Shown one piece after another: positions 49,825-58,061 of a stretch of 64,000 nucleotides of DNA. Made by a program: the position numbers and the translations under genes. The notes under the pieces were generated by a model that did not search any database, was not told the origin of the DNA, and worked only from the letters and a program-made list of their open reading frames with translations. Position 1 is the stretch's first letter. Every line of letters starts with the position of its first letter. The stretch is taken from NCBI RefSeq assembly GCF_024692365.1, contig NZ_JAILMR010000015.1, positions 52,525 through 116,524 of the forward strand, in the 5' to 3' direction. This DNA is from Ruminococcus sp. (GTDB lineage Bacteria > Bacillota > Clostridia > Oscillospirales > Ruminococcaceae).

Positions 49825-51522
49825 ATGAAAAGACTGATAAGTGCTGCTGCCGCGGTAATGATCGTATTGACCATGGCAGGATGTTCGGGTACTAACGCCA
49901 AGGATTCGGAGAAGAGATCTTCTTCGGCAGAAAGTACCGCGGAAAACAAAGGGAACAAGACGGAAGACAAAAAGTCTGAGGACAATGACACCGATGATAA
50001 GGACAGTGCTTCTCAGGACGTGCCCGAAACCGAACCCGCTAAGGGTATCGCTACTATATCAATAGTGACAGACGATGCAGGCGCGTCGGATTCCCTTGAT
50101 TTTATCAAAGAACCTGTGGCACGCCATGTATCGGAACTTATAGCTTCATGGACACCGGGATACAAAATGCCCCCCGAACCTTTTTACAAAGAATGCGGTA
50201 TAACTCTGTACGATGAAAACGCACAGGTCATATCCGAGGGACTTCGCGGAAATGTAAAAGTCCGCGGCAACTGGACCACCACCTACGACAAAAAACCTCT
50301 GCGGATAAAATTCGATGAAAAGCAGTCCGTATTGGGGCTGAACGGCGGTGCTGAAATGAAGAACTGGCTGCTTCTGGCGGAATACAAAGACGGTTCCATG
50401 CTGCGTGACAAAGCATCATTACAGATGGCTAGAGGTATCCTCGGGGCGGACAAGCTTTATGCGGCTGACACTCAGCTGGTTGATGTTGTAGTAAATGGCA
50501 ACTACTGGGGAGTGTATCTTCTCACCGAACAGCAGCAGGTCAATCCCAACAGGATAGATATCACCGATCCCGAAAAGGACTATCAGGGTACGGATATCGG
50601 CTACTTTATGGAGTTTGACGGATACTTCTACAACGAGGACGATCTGCATCAGTTCAGGATGGACTACAACAGAAATGCTGCACTGACACCATATGACGGT
50701 AATGACGGCAGCGGCAGGACTATGCAGGTGCTGGGCAGCGGCGGCTGGGATGACCCCAAGGAAGAAGTCGGCATGACGATACACAGCGATATCTACTCGG
50801 TGGCACAGCATGATTTCATCGCGAACTACACCAACAATGTCTATAATATAATGTACCGTGCGGCTTACGAAGATGAGGCTTGGGTCTTCGATGAGAACTA
50901 CAAGACTATCTCGTTGACGGACAAGATAACTCCCCGCGAGGCTGTTGAAAAGGTAGTGAATGTGGATTCGCTGGCTGATATGTACCTCATCAGCGAACTT
51001 ACCTGTGATGCTGATATTTACTGGTCGAGTTTCTTCATGGACGTTGATTTCGGTGAGGGCGGCGACAAAAAGCTGACCTTTGAAGCACCCTGGGATTTCG
51101 ATTCGGGACTTGGCAACAAGGACAGATGTGCTGACGGCACAGGATACTATGCGGCAAATATCTTGCCTGATGTGAACGGCGGTCCCTCCGGGGGCGGTGC
51201 ATATGAAACTATCAATCCTTGGCTGGCAGTGCTTATGTATGAAGACTGGTTCAGGGATATAATCAGCACGAAGTGGAAAGCGGCGTATGATGCAGGTTTG
51301 TTCACGGATACGCTGGAAACGATAGAGAACGACAAAGCAAAGTACAAGGACGCATTCGACCGCAACTACTCCCGCTGGGACAATCTGGTACACAATGATG
51401 ATTTTGCAAACGAACTTACAACTAAAGCCCGCAAGTGTAAAACTCAGGAAGAAGCGGCAGACTATCTGCATGAATGGCTTTCTGCGAGAGTAGATTTCAT
51501 GAATAGCGAGTGGGGTTCATAA
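49825..51522 (+). CDS. CotH kinase family lipoprotein
   Basis: A 565-residue surface lipoprotein: signal peptide with lipobox TMAGC (Cys20), a 60-residue Ser/Lys/Asp/Glu linker, then a CotH domain (about 120-520) with VKVRGNWTTTYDKKPLRIKF, NWLLLAEYKDGSMLRDKASL and VNGNYWGVYLLTEQ. CotH proteins are atypical protein kinases first known from Bacillus spore coat; in Ruminococcus and relatives secreted versions are common and often sit with cellulosome or adhesion proteins. GGAGGAACGAAA before the ATG. A decamer-repeat array follows it. Confidence 0.9.
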   Translation: MKRLISAAAAVMIVLTMAGCSGTNAKDSEKRSSSAESTAENKGNKTEDKKSEDNDTDDKDSASQDVPETEPAKGIATISIVTDDAGASDSLDFIKEPVARHVSELIASWTPGYKMPPEPFYKECGITLYDENAQVISEGLRGNVKVRGNWTTTYDKKPLRIKFDEKQSVLGLNGGAEMKNWLLLAEYKDGSMLRDKASLQMARGILGADKLYAADTQLVDVVVNGNYWGVYLLTEQQQVNPNRIDITDPEKDYQGTDIGYFMEFDGYFYNEDDLHQFRMDYNRNAALTPYDGNDGSGRTMQVLGSGGWDDPKEEVGMTIHSDIYSVAQHDFIANYTNNVYNIMYRAAYEDEAWVFDENYKTISLTDKITPREAVEKVVNVDSLADMYLISELTCDADIYWSSFFMDVDFGEGGDKKLTFEAPWDFDSGLGNKDRCADGTGYYAANILPDVNGGPSGGGAYETINPWLAVLMYEDWFRDIISTKWKAAYDAGLFTDTLETIENDKAKYKDAFDRNYSRWDNLVHNDDFANELTTKARKCKTQEEAADYLHEWLSARVDFMNSEWGS

Positions 51523-51540
51523 GTCACTCGCTGCGCACAA

Positions 51541-51630
51541 AACTTATACCAAAATATACGACCGTATGATCTGGTATCACTTGGTATCGGTTCGTAAACT
51601 TTGGTAAGCCCCCGAATCATTTCGTACAAA
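51541..51630. repeat. Decamer-repeat array 3
   Basis: Between cotH and malQ. It begins with ATACGACCGTAT (51556-51567), the same 12-mer that closes array 1, then runs in 10-bp steps TGGTATCACT, TGGTATCGGT, TCGTAAACTT, TGGTAAGCCC, CCGAATCATT, TCGTACAAAG, decaying to the right. TACCAA-4 nt-ATACGACCGTAT is shared with array 1. Confidence 0.82.
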
Positions 51631-51657
51631 GCGTTACAAGAAATGCCCCGCGGTGGC

Positions 51658-51686
51658 TTTACATTTGCGCTGAAATATGATACAAT
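51658..51686 (+). promoter_or_regulatory. malQ promoter
   Basis: TTTACA (51658-51663), 17-bp spacer, TACAAT (51681-51686). Confidence 0.7.
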
Positions 51687-51733
51687 GGTAATATCGAACA
51701 AGTGGAACAATCTTCTTTACGAGGTAAATAAAA

Positions 51734-53251
51734 ATGAGAAAAAGCGGAATACTTATGCATATATCCTCACTGCCGAATGACTACGGCATCGGCAAGATGG
51801 GCAAAGAGGCTTATGAGTTCGTGGATTTCCTTGCACGCTCAAAGCAGAGCTGCTGGCAGATACTGCCTGTTTCTCCCACAAGCTACGGTGATTCGCCCTA
51901 TCAGAGTTTTTCGATACACGCGGGCAACCCTTATTTCATCGACCTTGAAGCCCTTGAAAAGGACGGCTATCTCAAGCCCGAAGAGTACAAGGACATCAAG
52001 TGGGGCGATGACAAAGGCTCGGTGGATTACGGCACTATTTACGAGAACATCTTCAATGTGCTGAAAACCGCGCACAAGCGTTTCCGCAAAGACCCTGCCA
52101 AGGGGTACGTGAAATTCGTGCTGGAAAACAAGAACTGGATATATGACTACGGTCTGTTCATGGCGCTGAAATTCGCACACGGCGGCAAGGCTTGGTACGA
52201 ATGGGAAGAACCGCTGAAAATGCACAAGGGCAAAGCTGTCAAACAGGCTTCAAAGGACTATGCCGATGATATCGACTTCTGGTGCTTTGTGCAGTATGAG
52301 TACTTCAAGCAGTGGAAGCGTCTGAAGAAGTACGCCAACGACCACGGCATAAAGATAATCGGCGATATACCGATATACTGCGCTTACGACAGTGTTGAGG
52401 TATGGGCGACCCCCGAATATTTCTACCTTGACAAGGAGAAGAAGCCTATTGAAGTTGCAGGATGTCCCCCCGATTGTTTCTCGGAGGACGGTCAGCTTTG
52501 GGGCAACCCCCTGTACCGCTGGGACTACATGGCTAAAGAAAAGTACGTCTGGTGGACAGAGCGCATACGTGCGGCATTCGAGATATACGACACGGTAAGG
52601 ATAGACCATTTCCGCGGATTTGAAAGCTATTACTGCATACCCTACGGCGCACCCAATGCGAGAAAGGGTCACTGGAGCAAGGGCCCTGATATGAAGCTTT
52701 TCAAGGCAGTGAACCGCAAACTGGGTGAGCTTGATATCATCGCTGAGGATCTGGGATTCCTTACAAAGAAAGTTGTCAAGATGCTTGAAGCGGCAGGTTA
52801 TCCCGGCATGAAGATACTTGAATTCGCCTTTGACGGTGACAGTTCAAACGTATATCTTCCCCACAATTACAGCACTTCAAACAGCATATGCTACACGGGT
52901 ACTCACGACAACGAGACTGCTCTCGGCTGGATAAAGAGCTGTGATAAAAAGACAGCTGATTTCTGCAAGAAGTATCTGAACGTCAAGAAAGACAGCGATG
53001 TGCCCTGGGCGCTGATAAGGCTGTGCTGGTCAAGCGTATGCGACACGGCGATTGCGCAGATGCAGGACATACTGGAGCTTGATTCCTCAGCGAGAATGAA
53101 CACACCATCGACAGTTGGCACAAACTGGAAATGGCGTCTTGAAAGCGCCGAGTTCCTCACAGAAAAGCTGAGCGACAAGCTTGCTGAGATGACCGAGCTT
53201 TACGGAAGAGCGCCGCATAATGACAAGAAAAAAGAAAAGGCGGAAGAATGA
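51734..53251 (+). CDS. malQ: 4-alpha-glucanotransferase
   Basis: A 505-residue GH77 amylomaltase that transfers maltosyl and longer glucan chains in glycogen/maltodextrin use. Seen: SLPNDYGIGKMG, QILPVSPTSYGDSPYQSFS, GDIPIYCAYDSVEVWATPEY, the nucleophile Asp in TVRIDHFRGF, acid/base Glu in IIAEDLGFL and TGTHDNETALGW. Typical length. GAGGTAAATAAAA before the ATG. Monocistronic, ended by a bidirectional terminator. Confidence 0.96.
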   Translation: MRKSGILMHISSLPNDYGIGKMGKEAYEFVDFLARSKQSCWQILPVSPTSYGDSPYQSFSIHAGNPYFIDLEALEKDGYLKPEEYKDIKWGDDKGSVDYGTIYENIFNVLKTAHKRFRKDPAKGYVKFVLENKNWIYDYGLFMALKFAHGGKAWYEWEEPLKMHKGKAVKQASKDYADDIDFWCFVQYEYFKQWKRLKKYANDHGIKIIGDIPIYCAYDSVEVWATPEYFYLDKEKKPIEVAGCPPDCFSEDGQLWGNPLYRWDYMAKEKYVWWTERIRAAFEIYDTVRIDHFRGFESYYCIPYGAPNARKGHWSKGPDMKLFKAVNRKLGELDIIAEDLGFLTKKVVKMLEAAGYPGMKILEFAFDGDSSNVYLPHNYSTSNSICYTGTHDNETALGWIKSCDKKTADFCKKYLNVKKDSDVPWALIRLCWSSVCDTAIAQMQDILELDSSARMNTPSTVGTNWKWRLESAEFLTEKLSDKLAEMTELYGRAPHNDKKKEKAEE

Positions 53252-53300
53252 GCTAAGTCGATTGTTGCTTATGTCTTATGCCGATACATAACATTTGCAA

Positions 53301-53343
53301 AAAAATTGAGGGGACTCCTTTTAAAAGAGTCTCCTCAATTTTG
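53301..53343. terminator. Bidirectional terminator between malQ and rpe
   Basis: TTGAGGGGACTC / GAGTCTCCTCAA stem with A run on the left and T-rich right side, between convergent genes. Confidence 0.85.
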
Positions 53344-53373
53344 TTTATAAACATTCTATATCGCAAAACCGCA

Positions 53374-54021
53374 TCACTTCAGCGACTTGACCGCAGCTAC
53401 CCTGTCCTCAGCACCAAAGATATACGAACCAGAAACAAAAACATTCGCACCCGCTTCACGGCAGAGTTTCACAGTCTCGCCGTTTACGCCGCCATCGACT
53501 TCGATGTTAACTTCCGGGCGTCCCATGCTGTCAAGTATATAGCGTATCTCGCTTATCTTTTCAAGAGTGTCAGCCACAAATTTCTGTCCGCCGAATCCGG
53601 GCTCGACAGTCATCACAAGCACCATGTCCACACTGCCAAGATAAGGCTTTACCTCAGAAACAGGTGTCGCGGGCTTTATGGATATACCCGCACTTATCCC
53701 GTGGGAATGTATCTTGTCTATCACAGCCTGCGGATTGCTTGCCGCTTCAAGATGGAATGTGATGTTATCCGAACCTAATCCCGCGTAATCATCGATGTAG
53801 CGTATGGGGTCGGTTATCATCAGATGAGTGTCCATAGGCACCGATGCCGCCTTCCTCACACATTTCAGCACAGGTGTGCCGAAGCTAATATTGTTCACGA
53901 AAACGCCGTCCATGACATCACAGTGCAGCCAGTCAGCCCCTGCGTTTTCAATGCTTTTTATCTCGTTCTTGAGGTCCGCAAGATCGCACCCCAGCAGAGA
54001 AGCCGATACAAGAGTATCCAT
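53374..54021 (-). CDS. rpe: Ribulose-phosphate 3-epimerase
   Basis: A 215-residue TIM-barrel epimerase of the pentose phosphate pathway. Seen: VSASLLGCD, WLHCDVMDGVFVNNISFG (metal and catalytic Asp), MDTHLMI (metal His), VEPGFGGQKF and EVDGGVN with the second catalytic Asp. ATG at 54021 (AGGGTGATAAAT before it) is preferred over GTG at 54030. It follows proA by 36 bp. Confidence 0.95.
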   Translation of the reverse strand: MDTLVSASLLGCDLADLKNEIKSIENAGADWLHCDVMDGVFVNNISFGTPVLKCVRKAASVPMDTHLMITDPIRYIDDYAGLGSDNITFHLEAASNPQAVIDKIHSHGISAGISIKPATPVSEVKPYLGSVDMVLVMTVEPGFGGQKFVADTLEKISEIRYILDSMGRPEVNIEVDGGVNGETVKLCREAGANVFVSGSYIFGAEDRVAAVKSLK

Positions 54022-54057
54022 ATTTATCACCCTAAATTTTTTATCTGAAACAGTATT

Positions 54058-55308
54058 TTACTTTCTTATCTGACCGTTGCCTGTTACAAGGTACTTTGTT
54101 GTGGTCATCTCACGCAGACCCATAGGTCCTCTTGCGTGGAGCTTCTGAGTGGATATACCCAGCTCGGCACCCAGACCGAACATCTCGCCGTCGGTGAAAC
54201 GTGTGGAAACATTTACATATACAGCCGCAGCGTCTATGCGCTTCTTGAATTCCTCAGCAGAGAACAGGCTCTCGGTAACTATGCACTCGGAATGTCCTGT
54301 GCTGTACTTCGATATATGCTCGATAGCCTCAGCAAGATCATCAACTACCTTTACTGCTATGATATAATCCAGGAACTCTGTTGCATAGTCGTCCTCATCA
54401 GCGGGAACAACACAGTCGCCCAGTATCTGCTTGGTGATCTCACAGCCGCGAATCTCAACATTATGCTCGTCAAGACGCTTTTTCAGCTTGGGCAGGAACT
54501 GTTCAGCAACATCGCGGTGTACAAGACAAGTCTCAACAGCGTTGCATACCGAGGGTCTCTGTGTCTTGCCGTTGTCAACGATATCCACAGCCATTTTCAG
54601 ATCAGCCGTTGCGTCAACATAAACATGGCAGTTGCCTGTGCCAGTCTCGATAACAGGTACAGTCGCAGTCTGTACAACAGCCTTGATAAGCTGTGCGCCG
54701 CCGCGGGGAACAAGTATGTCGATGTACTTATTAGCTGTCATCATGTCGTGGGCGATACCTCTGTCGGTATCCTCTACCAGCTGGATTATGTCGGGATCGA
54801 AACCTGCACGCTTTACAGCAACACGCATCAGATCAGCCAGGCATTTGTTTGAGTTTATAGCTTCCTTGCCGCCGCGGAGGATAACCGCATTGCCGCTTTT
54901 CAGGCTGAGGATAGCCGCATCAACTGTAACGTTAGGACGTGCTTCGTATATCATGCCCACAACGCCCATAGGTACGCGGACTCTCTCTATCTTCATGCCG
55001 TTGGGACGAGTGCTTCCGTCAACAACCTCTCCCACAGGATCGGGATACTTGGCAAGTGCTTCGCAGGCATTTGCCATGCCCTCTATTCTCGCATCGTTAA
55101 GTGCAAGTCTGTCCAGCAGAGATTCGCTCATCTTGCGTATCCTGCCGTTTTCAAGATCAACAGCGTTAGCCTCGATGATCTCCTTCTTGCTGTTGCGGAG
55201 GATATGCGCTATCTCCAGCAGAGCATCATTTTTCATGTCAGATGAAGCGAAAGCGATAGTGCCTTTAGCTGCCTGCGCCTTCTGACCCAGTGTGTCGATG
55301 TAACCCAT
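54058..55308 (-). CDS. proA: Glutamate-5-semialdehyde dehydrogenase (gamma-glutamyl phosphate reductase)
   Basis: A 416-residue ProA, second step of proline synthesis. Seen: IYEARPNVTVDAAILSLKSG, ILRGGKEAINSN, VPRGGAQLIKAV, the catalytic Cys in QRPSVCNAVET and the end GPMGLREMTTTKYLV. AAAGGAGTTTTTATA before the ATG. In this genome it is separated from proB by four small genes on the same strand. Confidence 0.97.
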   Translation of the reverse strand: MGYIDTLGQKAQAAKGTIAFASSDMKNDALLEIAHILRNSKKEIIEANAVDLENGRIRKMSESLLDRLALNDARIEGMANACEALAKYPDPVGEVVDGSTRPNGMKIERVRVPMGVVGMIYEARPNVTVDAAILSLKSGNAVILRGGKEAINSNKCLADLMRVAVKRAGFDPDIIQLVEDTDRGIAHDMMTANKYIDILVPRGGAQLIKAVVQTATVPVIETGTGNCHVYVDATADLKMAVDIVDNGKTQRPSVCNAVETCLVHRDVAEQFLPKLKKRLDEHNVEIRGCEITKQILGDCVVPADEDDYATEFLDYIIAVKVVDDLAEAIEHISKYSTGHSECIVTESLFSAEEFKKRIDAAAVYVNVSTRFTDGEMFGLGAELGISTQKLHARGPMGLREMTTTKYLVTGNGQIRK

Positions 55309-55338
55309 TATAAAAACTCCTTTCAGAAAATCGTTTTA

Positions 55339-55755
55339 TCAAATATATTTTACCATGAAATATTTATCCAGTTTAGGATCGGTGCGGCTTTTCCTGATGA
55401 ACTCCACCGTGAACCCGCACTTCTCGTAAAATCCCGCCGCCTGAAAACGGTGAGTTGTAAGGCTGATGTGATCATATCCTTTGTCACGAAACCAGTATTC
55501 CACAGCCTTTATCAGTGCTGTGCCGATATCCTTGCCGCGGAAATCTTTACGTACTATCAGTTCGCTGATATGTACTTCATTATAGTAAGCATGACCCATC
55601 ACCGCACCCACGATATCACTACCGTCCTTTGCGGCAAATGTAAACTCGTTATAATCGGCTGACGTTCCGTTCTCGGTTGAATGTTCCTCAAAACCGTCAG
55701 CAACGAATCTTTCAAGTTCTTCATCTGCGTTCTCGCAGAAAACTATCTCAGCCAT
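55339..55755 (-). CDS. GNAT family N-acetyltransferase
   Basis: A 138-residue GNAT: VHISELIVRKDFRGKDIGTA, LIKAVEYWFRDKGYDHISL and FQAAGFYEKCGFTVEF. The start at 55755 (GGAGATGAAATT before ATG) is chosen over the frame opening at 55803, which overlaps the gene upstream. Lies 30 bp before proA in the proB-proA cluster; substrate unknown. Confidence 0.86.
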   Translation of the reverse strand: MAEIVFCENADEELERFVADGFEEHSTENGTSADYNEFTFAAKDGSDIVGAVMGHAYYNEVHISELIVRKDFRGKDIGTALIKAVEYWFRDKGYDHISLTTHRFQAAGFYEKCGFTVEFIRKSRTDPKLDKYFMVKYI

Positions 55756-55759
55756 AATT

Positions 55760-56152
55760 TCATCTCCATCCGAAGATAGTATACACGCCCTTTTCTTCCT
55801 CACAGGGTATGGAATACTTTTTCAGTATATCTTCAAGTTCTTTCCCCGCATCAATTATCTCGGGGGCAATAAGTTTACCGCGCACCTTTTGGGTGCATGG
55901 TCGTATCTTCACCCATTCCAGTGCAAAGGCACCGTTGAACAAGCCCTCGTATACATAGGCTTCGTGCCAGTTTATTTCCTCGGTGCAGGGCTCTTCATCT
56001 GTGATAAATTTTGCAGTATACGGCGGCAGGAACGGCATTTCGTTCATCATAGCCCGACGCAGGATATCCCACTTTTCCTCACTCATACAGCTTTCCATAC
56101 CCTTAGTCTGCGCCGTCTGCAAGGTCATCTCTCTGAGTTTCTCCGAAGTCAT
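55760..56152 (-). CDS. Small protein of unknown function in the pro cluster
   Basis: A 130-residue soluble protein; family not recognised. Features: NEMPFLPPYTAKFITDEEPC, NWHEAYVYEGLFNGAFALEW and a basic centre VKIRPCTQKVRGKLIA. GGAGGTGCAGT before the ATG is strong, so it is probably a real gene. 18 bp after the 113-residue gene and 4 bp before the GNAT. Confidence 0.7.
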   Translation of the reverse strand: MTSEKLREMTLQTAQTKGMESCMSEEKWDILRRAMMNEMPFLPPYTAKFITDEEPCTEEINWHEAYVYEGLFNGAFALEWVKIRPCTQKVRGKLIAPEIIDAGKELEDILKKYSIPCEEEKGVYTIFGWR

Positions 56153-56170
56153 ACTGCACCTCCGTGAACG

Positions 56171-56512
56171 TCAAAGTCCCAGTATCGTGAAGCACCCGTA
56201 GTTTTCAAATGCGTCTTCTACCCAGAGGGCGGCTTCATCGGTTATCTCTTTGACTATTCCGCCTTTCTTTTCGGCAAGACGGCATACCTCTTCCCACTTT
56301 TCGGGATAGATGAGATTCTCGCCGCAGTCATCGTAATCGGACAGGACGTTTTTCAGTATCTCTTCCAGCCCGCAGGTATACATTATATCATCATGCAGGA
56401 ATATGGAACCATCGTTATGGTAGCGGTCGCCCTTATCCCAATCCCATTCGCCTTTGAAAAACTCATAATACACAGTACCACTGCGCTCGCTGTTATGGAC
56501 GAAATACTTCAT
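56171..56512 (-). CDS. Small acidic protein of unknown function in the pro cluster
   Basis: A 113-residue acidic, aromatic-rich protein (YYEFFKGEWDWDKGDRYHND). No family recognised. AGGAGGGATAGC before the ATG, 1 bp after the vanZ stop, so it is in the same transcript. Its composition and lack of signal peptide suggest a cytoplasmic binding protein, possibly an immunity-type protein, but there is no toxin gene next to it. Confidence 0.68.
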   Translation of the reverse strand: MKYFVHNSERSGTVYYEFFKGEWDWDKGDRYHNDGSIFLHDDIMYTCGLEEILKNVLSDYDDCGENLIYPEKWEEVCRLAEKKGGIVKEITDEAALWVEDAFENYGCFTILGL

Positions 56513-56513
56513 G

Positions 56514-57086
56514 CTATCCCTCCTGTGCGGTGCTTATGATTTTCTTGTTCCCGCCGTGCCTGATATGCCGGAACAGTGCATATATACCGTAACCTGCCAT
56601 AGCACCTGCGGTATTCAGTATAAGGTCGTCAACATCGCTCGCCCTTACCGCAAAGGGAAGCTGTAATATCTCTATGCAAAGTGACATCCCTGCACCTGCC
56701 GCGGTAACTTTCCAAAAGCTGTTCAGCCGCTTGTAAAGTATCGGCAGTATTATCCCGCTTGGTATGAACATCATCACATTACCCGGGATATTCAGCAGAA
56801 TATCAGCAGGGTCAATGTAATCGAGGATATTCACGAAAGGTATGATATTTATCCTTAGCGGAAATATATTCGCGGTATCGAATTCCAGCGGCAGTACCCT
56901 GCCGTTGTTTGTCTGCATCGGAAAAAATGTTATCCTCAGCAGAACAGCTAAATTCACATACATAAGCAAAAGCATCAGCTCACGCTTTATATGCAGCTTT
57001 TTGTTCTTTAAAGCCAACACCGCTCTTATGATGACCCACACCGCCGCGAATACTATCTCCGTTGGTATAAAAGGTATGTATATCAC
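56514..57086 (-). CDS. VanZ family membrane protein
   Basis: A 190-residue membrane protein with about five helices and the VanZ core: RINIIPFVNILDYIDPADIL, LNIPGNVMMFIPSGIILPIL, and SDVDDLILNTAGAMAGYGIY near the end. VanZ proteins give low-level teicoplanin or lipopeptide resistance by lowering cell-wall binding. Start is GTG, sharing GTGA with the proB stop, so it is coupled to proB. An odd partner for proline synthesis. Confidence 0.88.
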   Translation of the reverse strand: MIYIPFIPTEIVFAAVWVIIRAVLALKNKKLHIKRELMLLLMYVNLAVLLRITFFPMQTNNGRVLPLEFDTANIFPLRINIIPFVNILDYIDPADILLNIPGNVMMFIPSGIILPILYKRLNSFWKVTAAGAGMSLCIEILQLPFAVRASDVDDLILNTAGAMAGYGIYALFRHIRHGGNKKIISTAQEG

Positions 57087-57940
57087 TGATCTTCAACTAT
57101 ATCGCTGTCACTGCTCTCATCGATAGCAGGCTCTTTCTTTTCGGTAGGTGAACCCTTAGCCTTGAACCTTGTGCCCAGACTTCCTGTCTCAAACAGGTAG
57201 TACAGATTATCGGGGTTCTTGCCGTTGAGTATTATCATATCTATGCCATTGTTGACAGCTATCTCAGCGGCGTTTATCTTGGTTATCATACCGCCTGTGC
57301 CCATCTTGGTGCCTGCACCGCCTGCCAGTTTCCTGATATCGTCGGTCAGTTCTTCGACAACGGGTATCAGCTTGGCATCGGGGTCAAGACGAGGATCTGC
57401 ATCGTAAAGTCCGTCAATGTCGGACATTATTATCAGCAGGTCGGCATTTGCAATCTTAGCAACAGTAGCCGCCAGCGAATCGTTCTCGCCAACTTCAAGC
57501 TCCAGCTCATCGATGGCAACAGTGTCATTTTCATTGACTATCGGTATAGCACCCAGCTGTATAACTCTTTCCAGAGCGTTCTGAACGTTCTTTCTTCTGT
57601 CCTCTAACAGCACGAACTTTGTCAGCAGAAGCTGTGCCACATTTATGCTGTATTCAGCAAAAAGCTTGTCGTACAGATACATCAGCTCGCACTGACCAAC
57701 AGCCGCACAAGCCTGCTTTGTAGGGGTATCCTTAGGTCGTTCAGCCAGACCTATCTTCGACATACCCAGACCGATAGCACCGCTCGATACAAGTATTATC
57801 TCGTGCCCTGCGTTCTGAAGATCTGCCAGATTTTTTACCAGTCCCTCAACGCGCCTTATATTAAGTCTGCCCGTGCGGTGGGTAAGGGTAGATGTCCCCA
57901 CCTTTACGACAACTCTTTTCTTATCCTTTAAATATGACAT
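57083..57940 (-). CDS. proB: Glutamate 5-kinase
   Basis: A 285-residue ProB, first step of proline synthesis. Amino-acid-kinase core: VVKVGTSTLTHRTGRLN, ILVSSGAIGLGM, PIVNENDTVAIDELE, LLIIMSDIDGLYDADPR and KMGTGGMITKINAAEIA. It lacks the C-terminal PUA domain of the E. coli enzyme and instead ends in a 25-residue acidic tail. It leads the cluster proB-vanZ-x-x-GNAT-proA. Confidence 0.95.
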   Translation of the reverse strand: MSYLKDKKRVVVKVGTSTLTHRTGRLNIRRVEGLVKNLADLQNAGHEIILVSSGAIGLGMSKIGLAERPKDTPTKQACAAVGQCELMYLYDKLFAEYSINVAQLLLTKFVLLEDRRKNVQNALERVIQLGAIPIVNENDTVAIDELELEVGENDSLAATVAKIANADLLIIMSDIDGLYDADPRLDPDAKLIPVVEELTDDIRKLAGGAGTKMGTGGMITKINAAEIAVNNGIDMIILNGKNPDNLYYLFETGSLGTRFKAKGSPTEKKEPAIDESSDSDIVEDQ

Positions 57941-58013
57941 TTCAACAGCTTCTTTCCTTACTTATACTTTTCTATACTATTACCTGTTCGCTCCGTCTTG
58001 TCGTTCTGCGCTC

Positions 58014-58044
58014 ATCTTTCCCCCGCCGTCGGCGGCGGAAAGAT
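58014..58044. repeat. REP-like GC palindrome, copy 2
   Basis: ATCTTTCCCCCGCCG / CGGCGGCGGAAAGAT around a single T, one mismatch in 15-bp arms. Shares CTTTCCCCCGCC with the palindrome at 46439-46475. Lies after the recQ 3' end and before proB. Confidence 0.8.
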
Positions 58045-58061
58045 AACTCAAAGCCAATATA

